DNA of 64,000 nucleotides from Ginsengibacter hankyongi (GTDB taxonomy: Bacteria; Bacteroidota; Bacteroidia; Chitinophagales; Chitinophagaceae), in the NCBI RefSeq assembly GCF_008710285.1, contig NZ_VYQF01000014.1, positions 1-64,000 of the forward strand. The letters run 5' to 3'. The notes under the pieces are model-generated. The model did no database searches. It was given only the letters and a program-made list of their open reading frames with translations, and was not told where the DNA came from. Both the position numbers and the translations under genes were made by a program. Positions 9,770 through 19,753 of this stretch are shown in pieces. Positions within the stretch are counted from its first letter, which is position 1; every line of letters begins with the position of its first letter.

Positions 9770-10825
9770 TTATTTATTTTTATGAGCCTTTATAAAATCA
9801 CTTACGAGGTAGCTGATTAACTTTCCCGTAGAATTATTTACTTCACCACTTTCTAAAGACGAAGCTCCTTCGCAAATATGTAGATAAGCGATCTTTGAAT
9901 CAGTAGCTACAAAGTTTATAAACTGTCTTGCATGCAATGTTGTTATACCACAAGGTGTAGCAGCACTGCTTAAAACATTTTCTATTGAATCTAGATCGAG
10001 TTCTATACCGGTATAATTATCTTCGGTAAAACCGGTAGCATGCGCAACTGCCTGGATGAAATTTCTTTTTTCATGAATAAAAATATCCTCGTAAGTAATA
10101 CAATCAATAAAAGGATTATTTACCATATCGATCCATACATTTTGTTGCAAATAATTTTCATGTAATCCTACTATGCAATATTTATTGAGGTAGCCATCTT
10201 CATCCGCGTAACGAAATGCATTACCGCTGTGCCTTCCTTCCAGGGGCCTGTAGTCGGCATGTGCATCAACATTAATGCAATTAATTTGCGCCAATGGAAT
10301 GACTTCAGCTTTGAAAAGTCCTTTGGCTGCACCTTTCAGGGCAGGATAAGCATTGTTATGGCCGCCGCCAATTATGATCGGAATTTTTTTTAATTGGGTT
10401 GCTGTTTTTATTAATTCTTCCACTTCATTATCAATTGCGTTTACCGCATGGCGGTATGCTTCTAGTTTTTCATCGCCGGTTGCAGCATTAATATTTATAA
10501 GATTTTCTATATCACTAAAATCAAAATGACCGGCAACTAAGACATTTTCACCGGTGAAAAAATCATTGCTCTGGATATTTAAAAAAGAATCAAGAAAAGG
10601 AAACCAGCTTGAAGCTGCTCCACCCTTGCCCATATTCGCTTTCACACCAATATCTTCAGGTATTCCGATAACGACGTATTCAGCTTCTGTTTGGGAAATA
10701 GTTTCCGTGATATCTGAGGAATCCTTGCTACAGGAAACACATTCACCGAGTTTTGTTTCAAACTTACGGAGACGCGTAAGCGAAAGAATATCTTTTTTAT
10801 TGTAGCCTTTAAAATGTGGCAGCAT
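9770..10825 (-). CDS. hutG: Formimidoylglutamase (arginase/ureohydrolase family)
   Basis: The 351-residue ureohydrolase is predicted to hydrolyse N-formimidoyl-L-glutamate to glutamate and formamide, the last step of histidine degradation. The binuclear Mn site is complete: His156 in GGGH, Asp187/His189/Asp191 in NVDAHAD, and Asp277/Asp279 in ELDLDS. Substrate choice cannot be read from the motifs. It is inferred from the gene 35 bp upstream, imidazolonepropionase, whose product feeds this enzyme. Agmatinase or arginase activity is the alternative. It is convergent with the SDR gene, with only 9 bp between stops. Confidence 0.85.
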   Translation of the reverse strand: MLPHFKGYNKKDILSLTRLRKFETKLGECVSCSKDSSDITETISQTEAEYVVIGIPEDIGVKANMGKGGAASSWFPFLDSFLNIQSNDFFTGENVLVAGHFDFSDIENLININAATGDEKLEAYRHAVNAIDNEVEELIKTATQLKKIPIIIGGGHNNAYPALKGAAKGLFKAEVIPLAQINCINVDAHADYRPLEGRHSGNAFRYADEDGYLNKYCIVGLHENYLQQNVWIDMVNNPFIDCITYEDIFIHEKRNFIQAVAHATGFTEDNYTGIELDLDSIENVLSSAATPCGITTLHARQFINFVATDSKIAYLHICEGASSLESGEVNNSTGKLISYLVSDFIKAHKNK

Positions 10826-10860
10826 TTTTATATATAGATTGAAATTTATAATTATTTCAT

Positions 10861-12096
10861 TTAAATAAACTCTCCGTTTAGCATTACCTTATCAATTAAA
10901 TCATTTCCAAATGAATAGGGAAGGTAAGCAATGGAAGGAATCGGTTTTGTAAAAATTAGATTTGCTTTTTTCCCAACTTTAATGCTTCCATAATCTTGTT
11001 CAATCTCCATGGCAAACGCGCCATTTATGGTTGCCGCATTAATGGCCTCTTCGGGTAACATTTTCATTTGAATGCAACTTAACGCAACAACAAAATTCAT
11101 GTTCCCTGAAGGTGATGAACCGGGGTTATAGTCGGAAGCGAGTGCAATGGCAGCGCCGGCATCGATAAGTTTTCTTGCAGGCTGGTAATTCATTCTTAAA
11201 AAAAATGCTGCCGTGGGAAGTAAAGTCGAACAACGATTAAATCCCCCAAGCATTTTAATTTCTTCCTCCGTTAGAGTTTCAAGGTGGTCAAGTGAAACTG
11301 CGTTTAATTCAATACCTTTTTCTATTCCTCCAATGCTGTTAAGCTGGTTCACGTGCAGTTTTGGTTTTAACCCAAATCCCTTTCCTGCGAGGCAAATAGT
11401 TTCCATTTCTTTTGCAGAAAAAAATCCTTTTTCACAGAAGACATCTATATAATCTGCAAGATTTTCTTTTGCAATTAAAGGAAGGATTTCATTGACCAAT
11501 AATTGAATATAATCCTGGTGTTTATCTTTGTATTCTATGGGAAAAGTATGAGCGCCAAGAAAGGTTGACTTTATTTTGAGCTGGCTCTTTTCTTTTAGCT
11601 TTTTAATTACTCTCAGCATCTTTAATTCACCTTCTAACGATAATCCATAGCCGCTTTTAATTTCAATTGCCCCGGTTCCCATTTTACTTACTTCTTCGAG
11701 TCTTTTCCATGCCTGGTGGAACAATTCATCTTCAGAAGTTTCATTTAGTTTTTTTGCTGAATTTAAAATCCCGCCGCCATTTGCAGCAATTTCAGCATAG
11801 TTTAATCCTTTTAACTTATCAATAAATTCATTTTCCCTGCTTCCGGCAAAAACAACATGTGTGTGGCTGTCACACCAGCAAGGCAGAACCATACAATGTT
11901 CTTCAACCTTATTTTTTTCAGAAATTGGGTGCTTATAATTATCCATTGATCCATATTCTGAAATGATTCCATTATCAACTACCAGGTAAGCATTTTCAAT
12001 AATGGGTAATTTAGAAAGGCTTTTTCCGCGAACAATATAATTATCTTCCCGGGTATTGACAAGCAGACTGATATTTGTAAAGATTTGGGAAGACAT
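10861..12096 (-). CDS. hutI: Imidazolonepropionase
   Basis: This amidohydrolase converts 4-imidazolone-5-propionate to N-formimidoyl-L-glutamate. The 411 residues carry the metal-binding His78/His80 in CDSHTHVVFAGSRENEF, the KSGYGL motif, FLGAHTFP, HVNQL and the late ASDYNPGSSPSGNM motif, all typical of HutI. It is the first gene of a two-gene unit with hutG. Urocanase and histidase are not in the window, so the pathway must be completed elsewhere. Confidence 0.92.
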   Translation of the reverse strand: MSSQIFTNISLLVNTREDNYIVRGKSLSKLPIIENAYLVVDNGIISEYGSMDNYKHPISEKNKVEEHCMVLPCWCDSHTHVVFAGSRENEFIDKLKGLNYAEIAANGGGILNSAKKLNETSEDELFHQAWKRLEEVSKMGTGAIEIKSGYGLSLEGELKMLRVIKKLKEKSQLKIKSTFLGAHTFPIEYKDKHQDYIQLLVNEILPLIAKENLADYIDVFCEKGFFSAKEMETICLAGKGFGLKPKLHVNQLNSIGGIEKGIELNAVSLDHLETLTEEEIKMLGGFNRCSTLLPTAAFFLRMNYQPARKLIDAGAAIALASDYNPGSSPSGNMNFVVALSCIQMKMLPEEAINAATINGAFAMEIEQDYGSIKVGKKANLIFTKPIPSIAYLPYSFGNDLIDKVMLNGEFI

Positions 12097-12183
12097 GAAT
12101 GCTAATTTATGTAAAAAAAAATGAGCGTTTTATTTTGAGGGAATAAATCAATATTAATTATCCAATTGGACTTGTCGGTTATT

Positions 12184-12191
12184 TATCTTTG
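12184..12191 (+). promoter_or_regulatory. Putative Bacteroidota -7 box (TATCTTTG)
   Basis: TATCTTTG fits TAnnTTTG and lies 71 bp before the YyaL-type gene. A TTG at 12166-12168 could be the -33 element, but the 15-bp spacing is shorter than usual. Confidence 0.4.
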
Positions 12192-12261
12192 CAGCGGCAA
12201 CTTTCAATATTTAGTTCCCGCCGTTATAATCAACTCAGCATTACTAAAATGTAATTGATAA

Positions 12262-14367
12262 ATGTTATGTAATAAACTTTATACTTTTTATTTTGTTTTG
12301 CTTTTCTGGGCTCTTTCTTCCTGCGGGCAACAAACATCAAAAAAAGAAAATAAAATTATGTACACTAATGCATTGATACATGAAACAAGCCCTTATCTTT
12401 TGCAACATGCACATAACCCGGTAGATTGGTATCCGTGGGGAGATGAAGCACTTGCCAAAGCAAAAAAAGAAAATAAAATGCTATTGATAAGTGTCGGCTA
12501 TGCGGCTTGCCACTGGTGTCATGTGATGGAACATGAAAGCTATGAAGACACTGTTGTCGCCAATATTATGAACAAAAATTTTGTTTGTATAAAAGTTGAC
12601 AGGGAAGAACGGCCTGATGTAGACCAGGTTTATATGAATGCCGCCTATCTTATAAATGGGAATGGTGGCTGGCCATTAAATGCACTGGTAATGCCGGATG
12701 GGAAGCCTTTTTTTGCAGGAACTTATTTTCCAAAAGATAAATGGATTCAACTTTTAAAATATTTTTCTGACTTATATAAAAATCAAAAACAAAAGCTGGA
12801 AGAACAGGCTGATCATCTTTCCAAAGGCATAAACGATATTGAAAATGTGCCTAAGAATACTACTTCAGTTTCGTTTTCTGCAATTACTCTGGACGACATG
12901 TTTTCAACATTAAGCCAAAGAATAGATATGGATAAAGGAGGAACTAAAGGTTCCATGAAATTTCCTATGCCAGCCATTTGGGAATATCTTTTACAATACT
13001 ATTATTTCAATAAAAATACAAATGCTTTAAAAGCTGTTGAAATTACCTTGCAACACATGGCGTATGGTGGAATATATGACCAGGTGGGCGGTGGTTTTTC
13101 AAGATATGCAACTGATCCCAACTGGCATGCTCCACATTTTGAAAAGATGTTGTATGATAATGCCCAACTTGTAAGCCTTTACAGTCACGCTTTTCAGCTT
13201 ACGAAAAATTCATTGTATAAAAGAATAGTTTATGAAACGATTGCTTTCGTTAAGCGTGAACTTACTTCGCCGGAGGGTGGATTTTACTCTTCACTGGATG
13301 CCGACAGCGAAGGTGAAGAAGGAAAATTTTATGTATGGAGTAAAGATGAAATAAAGGAAATACTTGGAAGTGATGCTGAAATTTTTTCTGATTATTTTGG
13401 TATAACAAGCAAAGGCAATTGGGAGCCTGGTAAAAATATTCCTGATATAATTGAAGGAGAAAAAGACATTGAAAAGAAATATGATCTTTCTGCTGATCAG
13501 CTTCAAAATAAAATTGATGAGCTTAAATTACAAGTTTTAAAAGCAAGAGGAAAACGTATTCGTCCGCAAACTGATGATAAAATATTAACCGCCTGGAATG
13601 CCCTGATGACAAAAGGATTGATTGATGCCTACGAGGCTTTTGATGAAAAAGATTTTTTACAAATGGCTGAAACGAATATTGGTTTCCTTTTAAAAAATAT
13701 TTCAACAAAAGAAAATGCATTATATAGAAATTATAAAAATGGTAAAGCCACTATACCTGCTTTTTTAGACGATTATTCTTTTATGATAAGTGCTCTTATT
13801 GATTATTACCAGGTGAACTTTAATGAAAATTATTTGCAAAAAGCGAATGACCTCACTCAATATGTTGAGCAACATTTTTATGATAAAACTACCGGAATGT
13901 ATTTTTATACTGATGACCAACATAGTAATTTAATCGCCAGGAAAATGGAAGTTCCGGATAATGTGATTCCGTCATCCAACAGTGAAATGGCAAAAAATTT
14001 ATTGCTGCTTGGGCTTTATTTTGAAAATAATAGTTACGAGAGTCAGTCTGCTCAACTTGTAAAAAATGTAATAGATGATATCAAAAAAAATCCTAGTTAC
14101 TACAGCAACTGGGCGCAGGTTGTGGCTTTACAAATAAAGCCTCCATACGAAGTGGCAATCCTGGGAAATGACTGGCAACAAAAGCTTTCTGAATTTCATA
14201 AACAATATTTACCCAATACAATTTATTTGGGTGGCGTTAACGAAGGAAATTTATCGCTCCTGCAAAATAAATTAGTGAGTGGTAAAACGTTTATTTATGT
14301 ATGCGAAAATAAAACCTGCCAGCTTCCGGTAGAAAGTGTTGAAGCTGCAATGAAGCAGATAAAGTGA
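12262..14367 (+). CDS. Thioredoxin-domain DUF255 / YyaL (SPATA20-like) lipoprotein
   Basis: The 701-residue product begins with a lipoprotein signal (LSSCGQQ; lipidation at Cys21). The DUF255 thioredoxin-like domain follows, with the signature motifs [10 protein letters not shown] and [11 protein letters not shown] (CxxC at Cys83/Cys86). The C-terminal two thirds resemble the six-hairpin (N-acylglucosamine 2-epimerase-like) fold: [25 protein letters not shown] is split between the active-site helices. Human SPATA20 and bacterial YyaL share this architecture, and their reaction is not settled. Most homologues are cytoplasmic, so the lipobox suggests envelope location here. If the second Met (residue 33) were used, the protein would be cytoplasmic. 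Confidence 0.88.
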   Translation: MLCNKLYTFYFVLLFWALSSCGQQTSKKENKIMYTNALIHETSPYLLQHAHNPVDWYPWGDEALAKAKKENKMLLISVGYAACHWCHVMEHESYEDTVVANIMNKNFVCIKVDREERPDVDQVYMNAAYLINGNGGWPLNALVMPDGKPFFAGTYFPKDKWIQLLKYFSDLYKNQKQKLEEQADHLSKGINDIENVPKNTTSVSFSAITLDDMFSTLSQRIDMDKGGTKGSMKFPMPAIWEYLLQYYYFNKNTNALKAVEITLQHMAYGGIYDQVGGGFSRYATDPNWHAPHFEKMLYDNAQLVSLYSHAFQLTKNSLYKRIVYETIAFVKRELTSPEGGFYSSLDADSEGEEGKFYVWSKDEIKEILGSDAEIFSDYFGITSKGNWEPGKNIPDIIEGEKDIEKKYDLSADQLQNKIDELKLQVLKARGKRIRPQTDDKILTAWNALMTKGLIDAYEAFDEKDFLQMAETNIGFLLKNISTKENALYRNYKNGKATIPAFLDDYSFMISALIDYYQVNFNENYLQKANDLTQYVEQHFYDKTTGMYFYTDDQHSNLIARKMEVPDNVIPSSNSEMAKNLLLLGLYFENNSYESQSAQLVKNVIDDIKKNPSYYSNWAQVVALQIKPPYEVAILGNDWQQKLSEFHKQYLPNTIYLGGVNEGNLSLLQNKLVSGKTFIYVCENKTCQLPVESVEAAMKQIK

Positions 14368-14375
14368 ATCATTAT

Positions 14376-15620
14376 TCAGGTAAGTGTTTTAATGGTGTAG
14401 TCCTCTCCTTCTTTTTCTTTGTTTAATACCTTGTAAGCAACTATTCCGGCACCAGCCATTAATATAGCTCCCAATACAAAAGGAGCGCCGGGAAAATAAA
14501 TGGATGTTGATTTTGAAGTAAAGTGTGCGAAGAGACTTGTCATAATAACCGGGCTAAGAATAGAAGTAGCGCTTATTAAACTTGTTAATGCGCCTTGCAA
14601 TTCGCCCTGCTCATTTGCAGGCACATGACCTGTAATGATTGATTGCAGGGCAGGGCCGGAAATTCCTCCAAGACAATAAGGAATTAAAAAAATAAACATC
14701 ATCCATCCCTGTGTAGCACAAGCAAACAATACTAACCCAAATGCATACAAGCCGAAACCGATATAGATACTTTTTATATTTCCAAGTTTAGGATTGATAT
14801 ATCTTATTAATACACCCTGCACAAGACCAACAAGCAAACCAACTGTTCCGAGAGAAATACCAATAAGTTTTGGACTCCAATTAAAACGTTCAATCCCGAA
14901 GAATGACCAGACACTTTGAACTGACTGTCCAGCCATATAAACCAGGAAGAAAGAAATAGCAAGAGCTGCAACCGCCGGATATTTTTCTAAATGTTTGAAG
15001 GCTCCAAAAGGGTTGGCTCTTTTCCATTCAAAATTACGTCTATTCTCAACCGGTAGAGACTCTGGTAGCACGAAGAACCCATAAAAAAAATTAAGGAATG
15101 TAAGACCTGCTGCTGCTAAAAATGGAATCCGTGAACCGTATTGTCCAAGTAATCCTCCTATAACGGGGCCGATAATAAATCCCAGGCCAAAGGCAGCGCC
15201 AATCAGTCCAAAATTTTTAGCCCTGTCTTCAGGTGCACTTATATCGGCAATGTATGCAGTAGCTGTTGTAAAACTTGCACCCGTGATTCCTGCAATAATA
15301 CGCCCTACAAATAACCATCCTATAGTTGGGGCGAAAGAAAGAAAGATATAATCGATCCCGAAACCAAATAAGGAAAATAAGAGAACAGGCCTGCGCCCAT
15401 ATTTGTCACTGAGATTACCAAGAAACGGTGAAAAGAAAAATTGCATAATTGCGTAAGCGAATGTGAGCCAGCCCCCATAGCGGGATGCCAGGCTAATGTT
15501 ACCGTGAATTAATTCTTCAATAAGTTTTGGCAAAACGGGAATTATTATTCCCAGCCCCGTTACATCGATAAGGAGTGTGAAGAAAATAAATCCAAGTGCT
15601 GCTTTTCTGTTAGCTGGCAT
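14376..15620 (-). CDS. MFS drug exporter, TetA/DHA1-like
   Basis: The 414-residue membrane protein has about 12 hydrophobic helices. The DHA1 motif [14 protein letters not shown] is in the first cytoplasmic loop. The N-terminus [22 protein letters not shown] is typical of TetA-type tetracycline/H+ antiporters. Motif C ([15 protein letters not shown]) marks it as an antiporter. Many chromosomal homologues are general efflux pumps, so tetracycline as substrate is not shown. No TetR-type regulator is adjacent. It is convergent with the YyaL-type gene. Confidence 0.85.
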   Translation of the reverse strand: MPANRKAALGFIFFTLLIDVTGLGIIIPVLPKLIEELIHGNISLASRYGGWLTFAYAIMQFFFSPFLGNLSDKYGRRPVLLFSLFGFGIDYIFLSFAPTIGWLFVGRIIAGITGASFTTATAYIADISAPEDRAKNFGLIGAAFGLGFIIGPVIGGLLGQYGSRIPFLAAAGLTFLNFFYGFFVLPESLPVENRRNFEWKRANPFGAFKHLEKYPAVAALAISFFLVYMAGQSVQSVWSFFGIERFNWSPKLIGISLGTVGLLVGLVQGVLIRYINPKLGNIKSIYIGFGLYAFGLVLFACATQGWMMFIFLIPYCLGGISGPALQSIITGHVPANEQGELQGALTSLISATSILSPVIMTSLFAHFTSKSTSIYFPGAPFVLGAILMAGAGIVAYKVLNKEKEGEDYTIKTLT

Positions 15621-15807
15621 TTAATATTTTTTTCAAAGATGAAGGAAAATAGAAACGTAACAAATTATTTTACATTGCTGATAAATTATGTCATATAGGA
15701 AAGGTTGGTAAGATAATTGTAACGGTCTGGTGGATGCGTAAGCTCTTACACAACCAGGCTTATCATTAAAATATCAATTAATAATTTTTCAAAATAAAAA
15801 ATGAAAC

Positions 15808-16017
15808 ATGAAAACAGCAGGATGGGTTTTAATAGCTCTGGGAATTATAATGATCATCGTCAGGGGCTTCTCAGTGCCCGTAAAAAAGAACATTGTAGAT
15901 GCCGGACCTATACAAATTAATAAAACTGAGAATAAATGGATTGGCTGGCCAACTTATGCCGGCGGGCTTATCGCTGTAATAGGAGTTGTATTGGTAGTAG
16001 CAGATAGGAAAAAATAA
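15808..16017 (+). CDS. Small two-helix membrane protein (DUF3185-like)
   Basis: The 69-residue product has hydrophobic helices at about 5-20 and 50-65 joined by a polar loop containing KNIVDAGPIQINKTENKWIGWPTYAGG. The size and the closing VLVVADRKK resemble small DUF3185-type membrane proteins, but the match is weak. It is monocistronic and ends at a strong terminator shared with the convergent gene. Function unknown. Confidence 0.65.
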   Translation: MKTAGWVLIALGIIMIIVRGFSVPVKKNIVDAGPIQINKTENKWIGWPTYAGGLIAVIGVVLVVADRKK

Positions 16018-16056
16018 ATACTTGAAAGCGAAGCATTTTTCAGCAACTTATTGATA

Positions 16057-16087
16057 AAAAAACCTGGCTTTAAGCCAGGCTTTTTTA
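16057..16087. terminator. Bidirectional terminator
   Basis: CCTGGCTT (16063-16070) pairs with AAGCCAGG (16072-16079). An A tract lies on the left and a T tract on the right, so it can serve both convergent genes. Confidence 0.8.
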
Positions 16088-16100
16088 TCAATTAAGATTC

Positions 16101-16412
16101 TTACAACAGAAGAATCAAAAGCAATATTATAATGATAATAGCGCCAACTGATAAATAAATTCCCTTGCTGTCTCTCTTAACTTCCTTTTTCATTTCTTTT
16201 ACTTCCTTTCTAAGTGCTCTCCTTTCTGATGAAGTAAGATCACTCTTGTCCATGTCCCTGATTTCTTTCAGCCGGTTTACCAACTGCTGCGCATGTGCAT
16301 CATTGTTTGTTTTTTCGGTAGTCACAGGAGTTTCATTTCCTGCAAAAGCAGGCATTACCAGGCTTGTGCACATAGCCATTAATAATACCGGGATCATTTT
16401 TTTTAAATTCAT
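16101..16412 (-). CDS. Small secreted/membrane protein with charged helix and C-terminal anchor
   Basis: The 103 residues comprise a signal peptide (cleavage after PAFA, about residue 24) and a strongly charged helical middle (LTSSERRALRKEVKEMKKEVKR). A final hydrophobic stretch of Ile/Leu (about 86-103) should anchor it in the inner membrane. The charged middle often attracts false seryl-tRNA-synthetase-type annotations. No enzyme motif is present. Function unknown. Confidence 0.65.
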   Translation of the reverse strand: MNLKKMIPVLLMAMCTSLVMPAFAGNETPVTTEKTNNDAHAQQLVNRLKEIRDMDKSDLTSSERRALRKEVKEMKKEVKRDSKGIYLSVGAIIIIILLLILLL

Positions 16413-16581
16413 TGTTGATTTTTTTAAGTTAAAAATAATTACAGTTAGTAAATGTAAATATAATATAAAGGCTATAAATTACATTTTACATCGCTAAAAT
16501 TACCTGTATCAAAATTTGAACCAATAATCGTATAAAAACAGCTTTATTGCTAAATACTTTAATCATTTCAACTTATCCAAT

Positions 16582-16607
16582 AAAAAACCATCAGCCAGGC
16601 TGATGGT
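16582..16607 (-). terminator. Rho-independent terminator (minus strand)
   Basis: ACCATCAGCC (16587-16596) and GGCTGATGGT (16598-16607) form a near-perfect hairpin. The A run at 16582-16587 becomes the U tract of a minus-strand transcript. It closes the small transcript carrying the 14-residue ORF. Confidence 0.75.
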
Positions 16608-16649
16608 CTTAGCGCTGCAAAGCGCACAGATTATTTTTAGGAATTCTCT

Positions 16650-16694
16650 CTAGCCCAATGCCAGTAAAGAAGTCCATGTATCTGTAGATAGCAT
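16650..16694 (-). CDS. 14-residue mini-ORF with strong Shine-Dalgarno
   Basis: ATG at 16694 opens MLSTDTWTSLLALG and stops at 16650. The ribosome site AAGGAGGT sits at 16706-16699, 4 nt before the ATG. That is an unusually perfect Shine-Dalgarno for Bacteroidota, where most genes lack one. A hairpin-forming stretch (GCGCT/AGCGC around 16612-16625) and a terminator follow. It could be a leader peptide, a small functional peptide, or a fortuitous ORF in a small RNA. Confidence 0.4.
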   Translation of the reverse strand: MLSTDTWTSLLALG

Positions 16695-16698
16695 GAAT

Positions 16699-16708
16699 AC
16701 CTCCTTTT
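16699..16708 (-). promoter_or_regulatory. Strong Shine-Dalgarno sequence
   Basis: On the minus strand the bases read AAAAGGAGGT, an almost full anti-16S match just before the mini-ORF ATG. No ordinary gene in the window that I looked at has a comparable site. Confidence 0.55.
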
Positions 16709-16757
16709 TATTTGATGATTAATAAAGTTAGTAAAAAAATAAAAACAAGATATAGAT

Positions 16758-17228
16758 TCAATTTTTTTTTAATTGCTTTCTTAGATCATATTGAAGATCG
16801 GGATGGAGTGTGGAAAGAGCTAAGTCTATTTTATTCAACTGCATTTCATACATATTTAAAAGCTGCCTGCTTTTGTGAAGCGGTATAGAAAACTCTAAAA
16901 TGTTATTACAAAAATGAATAAGTATTTCTGCTTCGGCCTGTTTAGACAAGGAAAATTTTATATGCTTATTGACATATCTTAGAATTTTTCTAAGGCTTTT
17001 TTTTATAAAATAAACATTTGAATTATTTATCCCGCCAAAGTATTCGGTTGTTTCATTTTTTATGTTTTCAATGTAAGTACTTATATCGCCTTCTTCAAAA
17101 AGAAGGAAAGCAAGCAGTTCTTTATTTTCTTTTTTAAATTTTGCCAACCGCAGGCAAACGGAAAGAAGCTCGTCTTTGTTCTTATGCTCTAACTCTTTTT
17201 TAAGTTCATTTAAAGCTGGGGTCTTCAT
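16758..17228 (-). CDS. Conserved-looking hypothetical helical protein
   Basis: The 156-residue product is rich in Lys, Glu and Leu, predicted all-helical and cytoplasmic. It begins MKTPALNELKKEL. No known motif was recognised. Codon use is ordinary and the ORF is clean, so it is probably real. It lies just upstream (on the same strand) of the mini-ORF transcript. Confidence 0.65.
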   Translation of the reverse strand: MKTPALNELKKELEHKNKDELLSVCLRLAKFKKENKELLAFLLFEEGDISTYIENIKNETTEYFGGINNSNVYFIKKSLRKILRYVNKHIKFSLSKQAEAEILIHFCNNILEFSIPLHKSRQLLNMYEMQLNKIDLALSTLHPDLQYDLRKQLKKN

Positions 17229-17284
17229 AATTAAGTAAATATCGGTAACAACTTAATTTAATAAAAATTATTCCTGCTTATCAC

Positions 17285-17314
17285 AAAAAAAAGGGAAACC
17301 TAATGGTTTCCCTT
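17285..17314 (-). terminator. Terminator of the T9SS-sorted protein gene
   Basis: AAGGGAAACC (17291-17300) pairs with GGTTTCCCTT (17305-17314) around a TAAT loop. The A run at 17285-17292 gives the U tract on the minus strand. Confidence 0.75.
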
Positions 17315-17336
17315 TGAGGCAAATGCCTGTGTAGTG

Positions 17337-18623
17337 TTATTGTTTAATTACTTTATTGTTATACAGAAGTTCACCATCTGCGTTGCTTATATTAAGTATA
17401 TACATCCCTTGTTGCAAATTAGAAACATTAGAAAAGTTCATACGTGTATTTCCTGTAGAAATCGCCCACTTTTCGAAGGCAACCTGTTTACCGGTAATGT
17501 CTACAAGCCTCGCTGAAACTGATTGCTCAATAGCGCTTGAGAAATCGACTGTAAGTGTATTATAAAATGGATTGGCTAAAACGGAAACGGCTGTTTTGCT
17601 AAAATTGAGGTTTATCCGAACTGTTTTCGAATATTTAAAATTGCCATCTAAGTCCACTTGTTTAACGCGATAAAAATTAACTCCGTTGAGAGGTGTAGCG
17701 TCGAAAACATTGTAATTTTTAACTACTGAGCTGTTGCCTGCTGCATTCACTGATGCTACAAGGACCCAGTTAGAATTGCCGTCAGCACTTTTTTCTACAT
17801 CAAAACTATTGCTATTAATTTCCTGAGATGTAGACCATTCAATACTCACACCACTTCCCTTTTGCCTTGCATCAACTCCTAAAAATGATACAGGTAACTC
17901 ACCGCCTTCAGGGCATTGTGAGAATTTAACGTCATCCATAGCGAAATCGTTTCCACAACCTCCGACAGTTCCATCGCTGAGAACAAGCCGTATGCTCTTA
18001 ACAACAAAAGATCCTGTAGACGGAAGTGTAAAAGATGAGCCTAATGGGACCCATGTAGGAGCCGAAGGGGCAGTTTGAGCAACAGGCGCTGCAGTATAGG
18101 GAGATCCTGAAAAAGGTGTCCAGATGTTCGCTTCAGAAAGATATTCCACTCTAAAGCTTATGTTGGGAAGTAATGCGTCTACGCCACAAAGACCTAATGT
18201 ATCAATATTCATTATATACAAACTTGCGGTATAAGTACCGGGAGTAAATCCCTGGGCGTTGTCAATTTCGTGGCTATAATAGGTTTCCTCCTGGCCATTA
18301 ATTACCATCATTTTACCATCAACATCATTTGGAGTATGATCTCCAGAGTTTTGCCATTCAGGCTTTTGCTGGGTATTATTTATCACCCGATAAATTCCTT
18401 CTGCTCCCAGTGAACCGGTTGCCTGGTATGTTAACCCGGTTGTGACAACATCAGGGTCACTTGTGGGAGTTGTGCCTACCCCGAAAGTTTGTGAAAATAA
18501 CACCCTTTCATTAGTACAGCTAATTTGGGCGTAGGTTTTTGTCGCAATTGAACTAACAAGCAATACAATTGTTAACAGAAAGCAGGCAATTATTCTTGCG
18601 TAGTAAGTAAATTTCTTTTCCAT
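17337..18623 (-). CDS. Secreted protein with T9SS type A sorting domain
   Basis: The 428-residue product has a long N-terminal signal peptide (cleavage near TYAQ, residue 32). A beta-rich, jelly-roll-like region follows (about 40-240; FAMDDVKFSQC is a common ending of such modules). Next comes a fibronectin-like linker beginning LPVSFLGVDARQKG. The C-terminal type A sorting domain (about 345-428) has LQQGMYILNISNADGE and KVIKQ at the end. It should be exported by type IX secretion and attached to or released from the surface. Ligand or activity unknown. Confidence 0.85.
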   Translation of the reverse strand: MEKKFTYYARIIACFLLTIVLLVSSIATKTYAQISCTNERVLFSQTFGVGTTPTSDPDVVTTGLTYQATGSLGAEGIYRVINNTQQKPEWQNSGDHTPNDVDGKMMVINGQEETYYSHEIDNAQGFTPGTYTASLYIMNIDTLGLCGVDALLPNISFRVEYLSEANIWTPFSGSPYTAAPVAQTAPSAPTWVPLGSSFTLPSTGSFVVKSIRLVLSDGTVGGCGNDFAMDDVKFSQCPEGGELPVSFLGVDARQKGSGVSIEWSTSQEINSNSFDVEKSADGNSNWVLVASVNAAGNSSVVKNYNVFDATPLNGVNFYRVKQVDLDGNFKYSKTVRINLNFSKTAVSVLANPFYNTLTVDFSSAIEQSVSARLVDITGKQVAFEKWAISTGNTRMNFSNVSNLQQGMYILNISNADGELLYNNKVIKQ

Positions 18624-18966
18624 AAAAAAATTTTAAAATGTAAATAATTATGGAATTCTAAGGAAAAGGGATGAATGTTTTCAGAAGATTACATCATATC
18701 AAGATGTAATGGGGATAGAAGAAAAACAGTCTTATCAAAGGAAAGGATTTAATATCAGTCGGTAAGGAGAGCAAACATAAAATAAATTATTTGTAATTCG
18801 AAACAAATAGTAAATTTTTTTTTCATAAGTAAAATAGCAGTTTTTGGAATTAATTGCCAATGGCAGTTAATAATTGCCATCATTTGCTATTTAATTTTTG
18901 TGTAAAAATTGCTCATCTCCATTCAACTGGCACAGAATTTATTGCTTAAAAATTTAAATATATGTC
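18624..18966. other. Divergent intergenic region
   Basis: These 343 bp separate two divergently transcribed secreted-protein genes and should contain both promoters. An inverted repeat ATTACATC/GATGTAAT with a 7-nt loop lies at 18688-18710. No small ORF or RNA was recognised. Confidence 0.5.
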
Positions 18967-19296
18967 ATGAAAACTATTATCATTTTATTGCTCACTTATT
19001 TTATAGTTTTAAATAACGGGTATGCTCAATCCACTTCGAAGTCTTCCTATCCGGTGGCAAGCTCATTACCCGATGCCGGTCAAAGTAATGTTTACCAAAA
19101 GAATATTGCCAGACATTATAATGCTCACCCGATAAATTCGGATACACTTTATAAGGCGGACCAGAAAAGTGTTGAGAACGATCAACAATCAACAATTTAC
19201 ATGGATACGAGATTGGGCAGCAGTTCTAAAATGTATGACACTTATGAAAAGAATGACTATGGCGCAGGAGCAATTACAACGAACCCAAATAAATAG
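18967..19296 (+). CDS. Small secreted hypothetical protein
   Basis: The 109 residues start with a clear signal peptide (cleavage after NGYA, residue 20). The mature part is polar and low in hydrophobic residues, rich in Ser, Tyr, Asp and Lys, and probably unstructured. No domain recognised. It diverges from the T9SS-sorted protein gene. Confidence 0.6.
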   Translation: MKTIIILLLTYFIVLNNGYAQSTSKSSYPVASSLPDAGQSNVYQKNIARHYNAHPINSDTLYKADQKSVENDQQSTIYMDTRLGSSSKMYDTYEKNDYGAGAITTNPNK

Positions 19297-19753
19297 TCCG
19301 GCGTTTTCTTAGCTACTCTTTTAGAAATTTTGCCGGGGTTACCATCCTGGCTCTATTGAACATAAGAACACCATCTTACGTAGTAATCGTCGGCAATCTT
19401 TAATACTTTGACTGTGTATTTTCAATGTCGAGATGGGTGTATACCATCATAGTGCTTATTAGGTTGCCTAATAAACTTTATCTTCAGGTTCACTTGTTTT
19501 TAGCACTATGTATGCGAACTCTGATTATATTCATGAAAGGAAATGTTATTCCTATCTTAATACATCTATAGAATAGGGCGCTTCTCTCCTACTTGCCTAT
19601 AAGAATGAAATTAATCAAGTTCGATCCGGGTTATTGGAATCAATTTGTAACCTTCAGGATTAGTCATTTTATCAGTTGAGAGGACCGGTTTGTTTTTCAC
19701 ATTTTTATAAATAATCACAGCGTAATTTTGCTTTTAATAATAAACCATTCAGC
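19297..19753. other. Intergenic region without recognised features
   Basis: In these 457 bp I see no supported ORF, terminator or RNA gene, apart from a weak CCGGC...GCCGG pairing near 19298-19337. Confidence 0.45.

Noticed and set aside
14376-15620. Acquired tetracycline resistance gene
   Set aside because: The protein is TetA-like, but there is no TetR regulator, mobile element or shift in composition, and general MFS exporters share these motifs.
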